Assembly (NCBI GenBank): GCA_946500895.1
Contig: CAMMXG010000016.1
Location: forward strand, 1-33,787
Direction: 5' to 3'
Source: an uncultured Mycoplasma sp.
Lineage (GTDB): Bacteria; Bacillota_I; Bacilli_A; RF39; UBA660
DNA length: 33,787 nucleotides
The notes below the pieces were generated by a model. It was not told the origin of the DNA and ran no database searches. It worked only from the letters and a program-made list of their open reading frames with translations. This document shows, piece by piece, positions 7,728 to 16,062 of the stretch. Made by a program: the position numbers and the translations under genes. Each line of letters opens with the position of its first letter. Positions within the stretch are counted from its first letter, which is position 1.

Positions 7728-8603
7728 ATGTTTCGTCAATTATTTAGTTCAGTAAAATTAGATTGTTTAGAAGCTAATTATTTAAAGCAAATGGATACAT
7801 TTAATAAAGATGTTCTTTTAAAAATATTTACAAATCCAAATTATAAAAAGTTAGATAGTGAGATAAAAGAGCAAATTTTAAAAGCAATAGATTCGCTTGT
7901 ACATCTTATAGGTATAGATTTTATGGATAAAAAAGATATTTTGGATAATTTTCTTACTTTATTAAATCAAGAAAGTGAAAATCCAAACTTTAAAGAGTAT
8001 ATTCGTTTGTTTTGTGCTTATCCGATGTTTTTATTTCGAAATCAATTTGATTTAAAAGAACTTTATCAAATTAATGACCCAGAATTTATAAAATATTTAT
8101 GGGTTGAAGTCGCTTTTTGTTTAGAAGATGTTAATTTCTGGGTAAACACAGAATATGAGAAACTTGTAAGAAATCCTAAATTAAAAGAACTTAATTTAAC
8201 GGAAGTTGTTGTAAATGGACTTGTGAATACCTTTTTGGGTCGAGCACTTTTAATTGAAAGTATTTCTCTTTTGTTATTATATAAGGAAGATTATTCTTGG
8301 CTTATTTTAAAGTTATTTCAAGCGCCAACATCTAAACATATAGAACTTGTCTTAAAACTAGTTAATGATAACGAAGTGGCAGAAAGCAGTCATATAGAAG
8401 AAATGGTTGATATGATTTATGCTATACCTTTAGATGAATTAAATGAAATAGAATTTAAGATTACTCATGAATTAATTTATAAAGAAATGACTTTTAAAGA
8501 TGCTTGTCAAAAATATTTTAAACAAGCGATGGAGTTATTAGATGAAAGTGAACAAATGAAGTCTACTACTCTTGTTCGAATTCCAATTTATAGGCGAAGA
8601 TAA
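7728..8603 (+). CDS. Unknown helical protein, about 291 residues
   Basis: This is an all-helical, acidic, probably cytoplasmic protein that I do not recognise. The ATG at 7728 follows AGAGGGTGGG at 7714-7723; an upstream reading extension to 7641 would overlap the lipoprotein gene and encode an implausible hydrophobic leader. No catalytic motif is visible; leucine- and phenylalanine-rich helices (for example LIESISLLLLYKEDYSWLI) suggest a solenoid or packed helical bundle. The gene ends in an intrinsic terminator whose 5' arm begins at the stop codon. Confidence 0.7.
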   Translation: MFRQLFSSVKLDCLEANYLKQMDTFNKDVLLKIFTNPNYKKLDSEIKEQILKAIDSLVHLIGIDFMDKKDILDNFLTLLNQESENPNFKEYIRLFCAYPMFLFRNQFDLKELYQINDPEFIKYLWVEVAFCLEDVNFWVNTEYEKLVRNPKLKELNLTEVVVNGLVNTFLGRALLIESISLLLLYKEDYSWLILKLFQAPTSKHIELVLKLVNDNEVAESSHIEEMVDMIYAIPLDELNEIEFKITHELIYKEMTFKDACQKYFKQAMELLDESEQMKSTTLVRIPIYRRR

Positions 8604-8628
8604 GCAAACCTTTTGTGTTTGTTTTTTT
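8602..8628 (+). terminator. Intrinsic terminator
   Basis: AAGCAAAC (8602-8609) pairs with GTTTGTTT (8617-8624), with one G-T wobble, across a 7-nt loop. A run of seven T ends at 8627. It ends the transcript of the lipoprotein and the 291-residue protein. Confidence 0.7.
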
Positions 8629-8658
8629 CTTTTTGAATATAAATGTATTAGGGGTTTT

Positions 8659-8978
8659 ATGAATCATTTTGTTTATAATATGTTAAGTGCATTATCTTAT
8701 CATATTAGTAAAGAATCTTTTTTAGTAGCAAAGAGGTGGTATGCTACAGGATTATTTCCCGAAGTCATAGCTATTTTTTCTTTACCTAGTTTTAAAGAAT
8801 TATCAAAGAAAATCAGAGAAAAATATATGATAAAATCAATGAACTTCAAGTATCTACAATGGATTTAACAGAAAAGAAGAAATGGCTTTGTGTATGCAAA
8901 GAGCAATTAGAAAGTGCTTGTTTAGAAGAAAAAGAGTCTTTAGTTAGAAAAAAAATTAAAAATAAACGTAAAGGATAG
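8659..8978 (+). pseudogene. Frameshifted small gene of unknown function
   Basis: TTAGGGG at 8648-8654 precedes an ATG at 8659. The frame starts MNHFVYNMLSALSYHISKES and continues to KELSKKIREK. The original frame ends at a stop at 8866-8868, but a -1 change in the A5 run at 8819-8823 opens a second frame. That frame continues coherently as IYDKINELQVSTMDLTEKKK through a charged, helical tail ending KKIKNKRKG at a TAG (8976-8978). Joined, the product is about 106 residues. Possible causes are a real indel, an assembly error, or -1 slippage on AAA within AAAAA. Function unknown. Confidence 0.6.
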
Positions 8979-9038
8979 TGTTTTCAACATTGTTCTTTTT
9001 TTCATTTTTCTTTATAATGATAATAGGAAGTGTAGGAA

Positions 9039-9908
9039 ATGAAAAGAATATTTTTAAGTTTATTATTATTAATTTTAGTTAGTGGGTGTACCCAACTTAA
9101 TTTAGAACCATCTAATTCTAGTGAGAAGGAAGAGAGTACTTTTACCCCAAGTAGTGATGTGTTAGTCGCGCATTTTATTGATGTCGGACAGGGAGATGCT
9201 AGTTTGATTGAGCTACCGAATGGAGAAGTCATGCTCATTGATGCTGGTATTGCAAGTACGGGTGATGATATTGTAGAATATATTGAAAATTTAGGCTATG
9301 ATACAATAGATTATGTTGTTTCTACGCATCCACACGCTGATCATATTGGGGGTATGGCAGAAATAATTGAGGCTTTTGATATTGAATCTGTTTATATGCC
9401 TAGGGCAGTAAGTACAAGTAAAACTTATGAAAATTTACTTGAGACGATTCAAGATAAAGGACTTAGTATTAAAACAGGGCGAGCAGGAGTAGAAGTATTA
9501 AATGAAGAAGATCTAGATATTGTGATGGTTGCACCTAACAGTGATGATTATTCTAATCTAAATAATTATTCGATTGTTCTTAAGATTACTTATGGGGATG
9601 TATCTTTTCTTTATACTGGGGATGCAGAAGAAGAAAGCTTAGAGGAAATTACCAGTGATATAGAGGCTGATGTGTTAAAAGTAGGACATCATGGCAGTGA
9701 TACAAGTACGAGTGAAGAATTTTTAGAGAAGGTAAACCCACAATATGCAGTGATTAGTGTAGGTGAGGGAAATAGTTATGGCCATCCAGCCGCTAGTACT
9801 ATAGAATTGTTACAAGAGTATACCAACAATATTTATCAAACAGATTTAAATGGGACAGTTGTCATATCTACGGATGGCGTTAATATAAATGTAAAAACAG
9901 AAAGGTGA
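9039..9908 (+). CDS. Secreted metallo-beta-lactamase-fold lipoprotein (ComEC C-terminal type)
   Basis: The N-terminus is a lipoprotein signal with lipobox VSGC at about residues 14-17. From residue 44 the protein follows the MBL domain found at the ComEC C-terminus: FIDVGQGDASLI, MLIDAG, the metal motif THPHADHIGG (about 95-104), LYTGDAEEES, and LKVGHHGSDTSTS. The metal ligands look intact, so it should be an active hydrolase on the outer face of the membrane, possibly a nuclease or phosphodiesterase. The ComEC channel domain is absent. A TATAAT box lies at 9013-9018. The stop overlaps the Shine-Dalgarno region of the DUF3006 gene that follows. Confidence 0.9.
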   Translation: MKRIFLSLLLLILVSGCTQLNLEPSNSSEKEESTFTPSSDVLVAHFIDVGQGDASLIELPNGEVMLIDAGIASTGDDIVEYIENLGYDTIDYVVSTHPHADHIGGMAEIIEAFDIESVYMPRAVSTSKTYENLLETIQDKGLSIKTGRAGVEVLNEEDLDIVMVAPNSDDYSNLNNYSIVLKITYGDVSFLYTGDAEEESLEEITSDIEADVLKVGHHGSDTSTSEEFLEKVNPQYAVISVGEGNSYGHPAASTIELLQEYTNNIYQTDLNGTVVISTDGVNINVKTER

Positions 9909-9913
9909 TAAAT

Positions 9914-10111
9914 ATGAAAGTTGTTATTGATCGATTTGAGGGAAGTTATGCAGTGGTAGAAATAAATAAGGGTAAGTTTGTGAATTTACCTAAAGAATTA
10001 GTTCCTGATGCAAAAGAGGGAGATGTTATTGTTATAACTATTGATCAAGATGAGACAGAAATGCGAAAAGAACATGTTAAGGAATTAATGAATCAGTTGT
10101 TTGAAGACTAA
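9914..10111 (+). CDS. DUF3006-family small protein
   Basis: The 65-residue protein begins MKVVIDRFEGSYAVVEI and continues with FVNLPKELVPDAKEGDVI and a DQDET segment, the typical DUF3006 layout (a small beta barrel with an acidic helical tail). DUF3006 genes commonly sit directly after secreted ComEC-like MBL genes, as here. The ATG at 9914 is preceded by AAAGGTGAT; an in-frame GTG at 9905 is less likely. Function is unknown, but partnership with the hydrolase is strongly suggested. Confidence 0.88.
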   Translation: MKVVIDRFEGSYAVVEINKGKFVNLPKELVPDAKEGDVIVITIDQDETEMRKEHVKELMNQLFED

Positions 10112-10149
10112 AGTTGTGTTAAAATAGATGGAATCTAGGGGTGGTTTTG

Positions 10150-10836
10150 ATGGAGCAATGTTTAGAACTTATTTTTAAGAAGAAACATTATCTTCAAAAA
10201 CTAAAAGAAGAAATACAAGAGTTAGATTGGTTGTTAGATGAGCAAAAGAAACAAAAAAGGGAATATGAAACACAAAACGCTTTACTTTATGTAAAATTAA
10301 ATCAATATCAAATGCGAGATGAAGAAAATAGTATCACAACGTATCTTACATTAATTAGTCTTGTATTGTTAATTATATCTATTTTGGGGTTATATGCTTT
10401 TATTCAAATGGGAATGCCATTTATTCAAACCTTTATTGAGTTTTTATTTTTTGATATTTTGCAAGTCGGATGTTTTTTGGGTAGCTCGAAACTTGTTAAG
10501 CAACATTTTAAAAAGAAAAGAGAGCAAAAAATAGATGAAATTCAAGCTGTTTCTAGAGATCTTGAAGAATTAAGAGAAAAAAGATTATCTACTGATAAAG
10601 AATATAGTGCTTTATATCAAAAAAAGCAGGAATTACTAAAAATTGTTTCTAAAGAAGAAGTGGATATACAAAACATTAGTTTAAAAGTAGTGGATGCTTT
10701 ATTAAGTTTAGGGGAAGAAAAGCAAATTTCTTTAGAGAGTATAGATGCTTTGATTGCAAAGAAAATGGAAGAAGGAAAACAAGTGTTAATTGATACAAAT
10801 ATGAAACGCATTTTAAATCATTTAGAAAATAAATGA
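10150..10836 (+). CDS. Coiled-coil membrane protein of unknown function
   Basis: The 228-residue protein starts with a coiled coil (about residues 10-55, rich in Lys, Glu and Gln). It then has two closely spaced transmembrane segments (about 62-85 and 92-118) and a second long coiled coil (about 125-175). Both coiled coils are likely cytoplasmic. AGGGGTGG at 10137-10144 points to the ATG at 10150 rather than the GTG at 10141. A TAAAAT-like -10 box lies about 25 nt upstream. I do not recognise a family. Confidence 0.75.
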   Translation: MEQCLELIFKKKHYLQKLKEEIQELDWLLDEQKKQKREYETQNALLYVKLNQYQMRDEENSITTYLTLISLVLLIISILGLYAFIQMGMPFIQTFIEFLFFDILQVGCFLGSSKLVKQHFKKKREQKIDEIQAVSRDLEELREKRLSTDKEYSALYQKKQELLKIVSKEEVDIQNISLKVVDALLSLGEEKQISLESIDALIAKKMEEGKQVLIDTNMKRILNHLENK

Positions 10837-10900
10837 TTTTTATCTTATAAGAAAGTACAACGTGTATTTTTAACAGGATAAAAGTATGAAAAAAATTTAG

Positions 10901-10929
10901 TAGAAATTATCTATATTGTATGCTATAAT
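10901..10929 (+). promoter_or_regulatory. Promoter of the zinc-ribbon/SPFH operon
   Basis: TAGAAA (10901-10906) and TATAAT (10924-10929) are spaced by 17 nt, with a TG one base before the -10 (extended -10). It lies about 64 nt upstream of the operon's first ATG. Confidence 0.6.
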
Positions 10930-10992
10930 GAAATTGAAAATAAATTTTCTTAGAAATTAAAAGCTTTGAGAATTGTAAAAAGAGGAGTTTGT

Positions 10993-12789
10993 ATGGAATA
11001 CGAGGATGGTAAAGAGAGTGTATCACTAGTTAGTGAAAAGAAAAAAAGTAAGGTACTCTTAGGGTTGGGCATTTGTTTAATATTGTTAGGTATTGGAATT
11101 TTTTTGATGTATTTTAATAATGCTAAAGATATTTTGCCTATTGATTTTGTCTCTGCTACTAATGAAGATGATTATTCACAAATAGATGTTCAATTTATGA
11201 CTTATTCTATTAATGACATTTATGATAGCTATACTTATCATATTGTAGGTGATGGTGAGTACTTTTATATAGTAAAAGTCGATTTCGATGATTGGGATAA
11301 ACTAGCAACTATTAGAGAATATACTTATAGTGATGGTTCATATCGGCCTGATCCTATAACTATTTATGGGATGCCAGTTCCTTTTGATGATGATTTAATT
11401 TATCAAACGATAAGTAAATATAGTGACCTGGGAATGAGTGGGGAACTAACATATAGTAATTTTAATGATTATTTTGGATCATATTATTTAGATGCGACTA
11501 AATCACCTCTTAGTTCTAGCTTAACTCTTTACATGTTTATCGTTTGCATAGTTATAACAATTGGTATTTTTTTAATAACTAAGTATTTACAAAAAGAAAA
11601 AATGCTTCCTTTTACAGTTTTATTATTAATATTAAGTTGGATTGTTCTTTTTGCAATCAATATACCTGATGATTTTGAGACAACACCATTAGTTGTTACA
11701 GGATTTTATTTTGTTATTTTATCTACAGGCATGTTTATTTATGCTATATTAAAAAGAAAAAAGAATGAAGACAATGGAAATGAAGTTCAAAATGCTGCTT
11801 TAGTTCATCAAAAAAATGAATATGAAAATTTAGATAGTGAAAAAATACTCGCATCTATTCACGATAAATATGAAGAGTTTAAACAAAAATGCGGAGTTAC
11901 TATTATATTTATTGGCGGATGGAATTCAGCTATTAGTGATAATGCATCAGATGAGGAAGTAACGAAATATTTAGAGTATTCTATAGATGATTTTACAACT
12001 AGTTTATTTATTAAACTTTTATTAAATAGCACGGAAGAAGAAATGAAAAAAACAAAAAAATTTTTACGAAATATAAATGAAGAAATTTATGAAGTGCTAG
12101 AGAATGCTACTAAATTTGATAAAGAAAAAATAAAATCATATTTAAAAGAGCATGATGCTGAGGGGGACCTTGCTAATGCAAATTTTGATGCTTGGAGAAA
12201 AGCTGCCTTTAATTTATATACTAAAATTGAAAATGTTAATGCAGATAAGAGTAAATTTTCTTTAAAACAAGAAGAATGGAATCAATTTTTGGCAGATGTT
12301 GAGAATGCATATCGTGCTTACGTAGGACCTCAAAATTCAATTGATTTACTAGGTCAATATGGAAAAACATCTGTAGAAAATGCTAATAGTGCTTCTAATA
12401 TAAGCTTGTTTGCTTTTTGGTTACCTTTATTCCTTATTATTGCTATGGTAATAAAGTTTTTCATGGAATTATTGGGTGAAGAAGGAATTGTATTATCAGG
12501 TGGTTGGTGGTCTTTAGGTTTCTTTGTTGTCCTTATTATTTGGGTATCTATTGGTAATAGTGGTAGATATTGTACTTGTGCTAATTGTCATAAGTGGAAT
12601 TCTTTAAAATTAGATGGGGATTATATTATCGATTCTAGAGATACATGGAAAACAAAAAAATATTATGAAAATGGCCGAAACTATTCTAAACAAGTTCCTA
12701 TTCGAGTTGAAAAACATGAAGAACATTATACTTGTGAACATTGTGGAAATAAAGAAATAAAATATAGAACAACAGAAAGAGAATTATAG
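10993..12789 (+). CDS. Multi-pass membrane protein with external domain and C-terminal zinc ribbon
   Basis: The 598-residue protein has a transmembrane helix at about 22-44 and a probably external domain to about 175 (DDYSQIDVQFMTYSIND, with many Asp and Tyr). Three further helices (about 180-255) are followed by a cytoplasmic helical region (about 285-480) and two more helices (about 485-545). The C-terminal ribbon has CTCANC and CEHCG pairs. AGAGGAG at 10981-10987 sets the ATG at 10993. The mix of zinc ribbon and membrane segments resembles YdjG-type proteins of the Bacillus ydjFGHI locus, and the next gene is YdjI-like, but direct homology cannot be asserted. Confidence 0.75.
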   Translation: MEYEDGKESVSLVSEKKKSKVLLGLGICLILLGIGIFLMYFNNAKDILPIDFVSATNEDDYSQIDVQFMTYSINDIYDSYTYHIVGDGEYFYIVKVDFDDWDKLATIREYTYSDGSYRPDPITIYGMPVPFDDDLIYQTISKYSDLGMSGELTYSNFNDYFGSYYLDATKSPLSSSLTLYMFIVCIVITIGIFLITKYLQKEKMLPFTVLLLILSWIVLFAINIPDDFETTPLVVTGFYFVILSTGMFIYAILKRKKNEDNGNEVQNAALVHQKNEYENLDSEKILASIHDKYEEFKQKCGVTIIFIGGWNSAISDNASDEEVTKYLEYSIDDFTTSLFIKLLLNSTEEEMKKTKKFLRNINEEIYEVLENATKFDKEKIKSYLKEHDAEGDLANANFDAWRKAAFNLYTKIENVNADKSKFSLKQEEWNQFLADVENAYRAYVGPQNSIDLLGQYGKTSVENANSASNISLFAFWLPLFLIIAMVIKFFMELLGEEGIVLSGGWWSLGFFVVLIIWVSIGNSGRYCTCANCHKWNSLKLDGDYIIDSRDTWKTKKYYENGRNYSKQVPIRVEKHEEHYTCEHCGNKEIKYRTTEREL

Positions 12790-12814
12790 TTTATTTAAAG
12801 GAGAGTGTATATCA

Positions 12815-13948
12815 ATGTTGGATGTTATTAAATACGAGGGTAATAATGATATTATTATATGGAAATATGAAAAGGAAGATTTTAATTTTGGCTCTCAGTT
12901 AATTGTTCATGAATCTCAAGAAGCAGTATTCTTTATGAATGGGCAGGCTTTAGATTCGTTTGGCCCTGGAAAGTATGTGCTTGAAACAGAAAATTTACCA
13001 ATTTTATCTAAATTCATTAATATACCAACTGATGGAACAACACCATTCCATTGTGAAATTTATTTTATAAATAAAGTAGAACATTTAGCAATTAAATGGG
13101 GTACAGATAGTAAAATTCAATTTATGGAACCTCATTATAATTTTCCTTTAAGTATCGGTGCTAATGGAGAAATGGCGATTACCATAAGTGATGGGCGAAA
13201 ATTGCTTATTAAGCTGGTTGGAACAGAGACTTACTTGACAAAAGAAAAGCTAATTAGTTATTTTAAATCTTTTTTGATGATTCATTTAAAGCCTTATTTA
13301 GCAACTTATATACGCGAAAATAAAATTAATATATTTGAAATAGATGAAAATTTGAAAATAATTTCTGAGGATATAAAAAAAATGCTTACTAATGATTTTG
13401 CTTTGTATGGTGTTCTTTTGAAACAATTTTTAATAACTACTATTGTAAAGCCGGATGGTGATGCGCAATTCGAAAAATTCAAAGATTTATATTTCAGACA
13501 ATATGCTTCGGTAGCAGAAGCTGAGTTAAATCAAAAAGTGAGTGTAATAAATCAGGAAACAGAAAAAAAGAAAATGGTTATTGAAGCTGAGGGAATAGCA
13601 GAAAAAAGGAAAACAGAGGGATATTCTTATCAGGAAGAACGCGGGTATGATGTAGCGGAGAAAATGGCTGAAAATGAAGGAGCTGGTAATTTTAGTAGTG
13701 CTGGTATAGGTATGGGTATTATGACTAGTGTTGGTGGAGCTGTTAATAATACTTTTTCAGCGGCGATGAATCATGTTGGAGATCAGGTTAAATATTGTGC
13801 AAATTGTGGTGCTAAAATAGATGCTAACCAGTCATTTTGCGATCATTGTGGCTGGCAAATAAACAAGGATGAAGTTTGCAAGTATTGTGGTTTTGTCTTT
13901 AAGAAAAATGGTAAGTTTTGTCCTAATTGTGGAAAGGAAAGAGTTTAA
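12815..13948 (+). CDS. SPFH-domain protein with C-terminal double zinc ribbon (YdjI-like)
   Basis: Residues about 1-210 form the virion-core/YdjI-type SPFH domain: DIIIWKYEKEDFNFGSQLIV, a FFMNGQALDSFGPGKYVLET turn, and the INIFEIDE region. A helical segment rich in Glu and Ala (about 230-285) precedes a Gly/Ala-rich linker. Two zinc ribbons then follow: CANCG with CDHCG, and CKYCG with CPNCG. YdjI in Bacillus belongs to a membrane-stress operon with the PspA homologue YdjF. No PspA gene is next to it here. AAAGGAGAG precedes the ATG, 25 nt after the upstream gene. It probably scaffolds at the membrane. Confidence 0.88.
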   Translation: MLDVIKYEGNNDIIIWKYEKEDFNFGSQLIVHESQEAVFFMNGQALDSFGPGKYVLETENLPILSKFINIPTDGTTPFHCEIYFINKVEHLAIKWGTDSKIQFMEPHYNFPLSIGANGEMAITISDGRKLLIKLVGTETYLTKEKLISYFKSFLMIHLKPYLATYIRENKINIFEIDENLKIISEDIKKMLTNDFALYGVLLKQFLITTIVKPDGDAQFEKFKDLYFRQYASVAEAELNQKVSVINQETEKKKMVIEAEGIAEKRKTEGYSYQEERGYDVAEKMAENEGAGNFSSAGIGMGIMTSVGGAVNNTFSAAMNHVGDQVKYCANCGAKIDANQSFCDHCGWQINKDEVCKYCGFVFKKNGKFCPNCGKERV

Positions 13949-13953
13949 GCTTT

Positions 13954-14595
13954 ATGAATAGGAAACATTTTTACTTTTTGACATTTATAATATTTGGTGT
14001 CATGAGCTTAATTATATTATTATTACCAGTTGAAGTTAAAAATTATTTTACTTATATTAGTACTTTTATTGTATACATTTGTTATAATATAATTTCTATT
14101 TTTGTAATTGCTGGAAATATTAATAAAGACTTAAAAAAAGAAATTTATGGATTATCTATTTATTTTGTTTATCTATTATTTAATTTATTATTATTTATAT
14201 TATTAGTTGTAAGTAAATTTATCTATATTCATACAAGTATTTTATTAATTATTTTACTTTTAATAATAACTGCTTATATAATTGTCATGTATTTTCTTTT
14301 CAATAGCAAAAAGTATATTAATCAAAAAGAAGAAAATATTGCTATAAAAACAAGTAGGGTAACTAGTTGGTTGGATATCCTAATGAGTTTGGACAATCAT
14401 GATAGTGAGGATTTTGTTAAATTATATGAAATTTTAAGGTATATGGATCCACTGTCTAGTGATAAAACCATGGAAATAGATGAGCGTATTGATATTGAGA
14501 TGAATCGTTTAAAAGAGGATTGTTCATCAAAACAAATGGATAGGGTTATAAAATTGTTAGAGGAAAGAAAAAGAGTTAATAAACATAAAAGTTAA
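13954..14595 (+). CDS. Four-helix membrane protein with cytoplasmic tail
   Basis: The 213-residue protein has four hydrophobic segments in its first 120 residues, followed by a charged helical tail of about 90 residues containing SWLDILMSLDNHDSEDF and a Glu/Lys/Arg-rich end. I do not recognise it. The ATG at 13954 comes 5 nt after the SPFH gene's stop, with AAGGAAAGAG about 10 nt upstream, inside that gene's end. An upstream TTG extension is possible but unneeded. Its place in the operon suggests that it anchors or partners the SPFH protein. Confidence 0.75.
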   Translation: MNRKHFYFLTFIIFGVMSLIILLLPVEVKNYFTYISTFIVYICYNIISIFVIAGNINKDLKKEIYGLSIYFVYLLFNLLLFILLVVSKFIYIHTSILLIILLLIITAYIIVMYFLFNSKKYINQKEENIAIKTSRVTSWLDILMSLDNHDSEDFVKLYEILRYMDPLSSDKTMEIDERIDIEMNRLKEDCSSKQMDRVIKLLEERKRVNKHKS

Positions 14596-14609
14596 GAAGG
14601 AAGGTTTAT

Positions 14610-16007
14610 ATGAAAAAGATTACTTGTGAGATGTGTGGAAGCAATGATCTATTAAAAAAAGATGGAGTTTTTGAATGTCAAAATTGTGGTACTAAATATT
14701 CTTTGGAAGAAGCTAAAAAAATGTTGGTGGATGGTACTGTAAAAATAGATCGTAAGGATGATATAGAAAAATATTTAGAAATAATAGTTTCAGCAGCTAA
14801 AGCTGAAAATTTTCAAGAAGTAGAATTATATGCAAATAAGATTATTGAAATAGATGAAAAAAATGCTTTAGCTTGGTTTGCGAAAGGAAATGCTGCTGGT
14901 TGGCAATCAAATTTAGACAATAATCGTCTTTTAGAAAGCACTATGTGTTGGAGTAAGGCACTTCATTGTTGTGAAAAAGAACAAATGAATGAATTAGTAG
15001 AAAATCTTTTAACAAGTTTAAGTGGAATAACTATGTATTTGATTGAACTTAAATGTCAGAATTTTAGTAGTAATCCGAATTCTGCAAATTTAAATCAATT
15101 GCTAGATATTAAAGAGGTTTTTGATCCTATTATCGAGTTTGCTTTAAATAATAATATTTATTTAGATGTTAAGATTCTTATAAGTGCTGCGGTTAACCAA
15201 ATTGTTGATGCCATTGTTTTAGCAAGTAATAATGCTTCTGCATTTTTTGGGTCAAGTAAAGGCGAGAAAACTAAAGAGAAATATACGTTATGGTTAGATT
15301 ATATGGATAATTGTATTACAGCCTTAAAAGTGATTGTTAATTTAGCTAGTAGTAAAGAGACTATAGAAAATATTTTTAAGATATTGGAACAATTGCAAGA
15401 TGAAGTAATTAATTCATGTAGTTATGTAAAAAGTGATTATGGATATGATGTAGATACTACTTTGAATGCTACGGCTAAAGCTTTACGAAAAAAAGAAAAA
15501 GATGGCTATTTGAAAGAAAAACAAATTTTGCTTAATAGAATAGAACAAGAAGAAAAAGAGAAAAAACAGGAATATTGGGAAATACATCCAGATGAAAAAG
15601 AAGCTTTAGAAAAAGAAATTTTAAAAGAAAAAGAACAATTAGAAGCAAAAAAAAGAAAATTGGATAAATTAGAAGCTGAAAAAGAAAAAATTGAACAGGA
15701 ATTAAAAAAGAATGTTCCATCTCAAGCAGAGTTAAATTCCTTGCAAGAAAAGCGAGAAAAATTGGAAACAGAAAAAAATAATTTGGGCTTATTTAAATCA
15801 AAAGAGAAAAAAATGGTTTTGGAGCAAATTAATGATATTGAAAATAAGATTGATAACATAAGCAAAAAGGTGGCCAAAGAACAAGCAGAGTTAAAAAAGC
15901 AAATAGAGCCTGATTTATTTAAAATTGAGGATAAAATAAAACAATTAAATAAAGAAATAGAGGAGTGTCAAAAGATAATTGATTCTAAAGAAAAAGAACT
16001 TATTTAA
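14610..16007 (+). CDS. N-terminal zinc-ribbon, helical-repeat and coiled-coil protein
   Basis: The 465-residue protein opens with a TFIIB-type zinc ribbon (CEMCGSND, then CQNCGTKYSLEEAKK). It continues with helical repeats of TPR character (about 48-110, including YANKIIEIDEKNALAWFAKGNAAG) and helical material to about 290. The final 170 residues are a long coiled coil with almost continuous Glu/Lys heptads. No membrane helix is seen, so it is likely a cytoplasmic adaptor. AAGGAAGG precedes the ATG. It is the last gene of the operon; no strong terminator lies between it and the S11 peptidase gene. Confidence 0.8.
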   Translation: MKKITCEMCGSNDLLKKDGVFECQNCGTKYSLEEAKKMLVDGTVKIDRKDDIEKYLEIIVSAAKAENFQEVELYANKIIEIDEKNALAWFAKGNAAGWQSNLDNNRLLESTMCWSKALHCCEKEQMNELVENLLTSLSGITMYLIELKCQNFSSNPNSANLNQLLDIKEVFDPIIEFALNNNIYLDVKILISAAVNQIVDAIVLASNNASAFFGSSKGEKTKEKYTLWLDYMDNCITALKVIVNLASSKETIENIFKILEQLQDEVINSCSYVKSDYGYDVDTTLNATAKALRKKEKDGYLKEKQILLNRIEQEEKEKKQEYWEIHPDEKEALEKEILKEKEQLEAKKRKLDKLEAEKEKIEQELKKNVPSQAELNSLQEKREKLETEKNNLGLFKSKEKKMVLEQINDIENKIDNISKKVAKEQAELKKQIEPDLFKIEDKIKQLNKEIEECQKIIDSKEKELI

Positions 16008-16062
16008 GATTTAAAAGTATTAATATTATTGTTTCATTCATATATTTAAGTAGGTGAAGACT

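Noticed and set aside
8572-8868. ORF start at 8572 overlapping the 291-residue gene.
   Set aside because: The segment before 8659 spans a terminator and lacks a ribosome-binding site; the ATG at 8659 with TTAGGGG is better.
8975-9001. Weak hairpin AGTGTT/AACATT followed by a T-run, possible terminator.
   Set aside because: Six pairs including a G-T and a short loop are too weak to claim as a separate feature.
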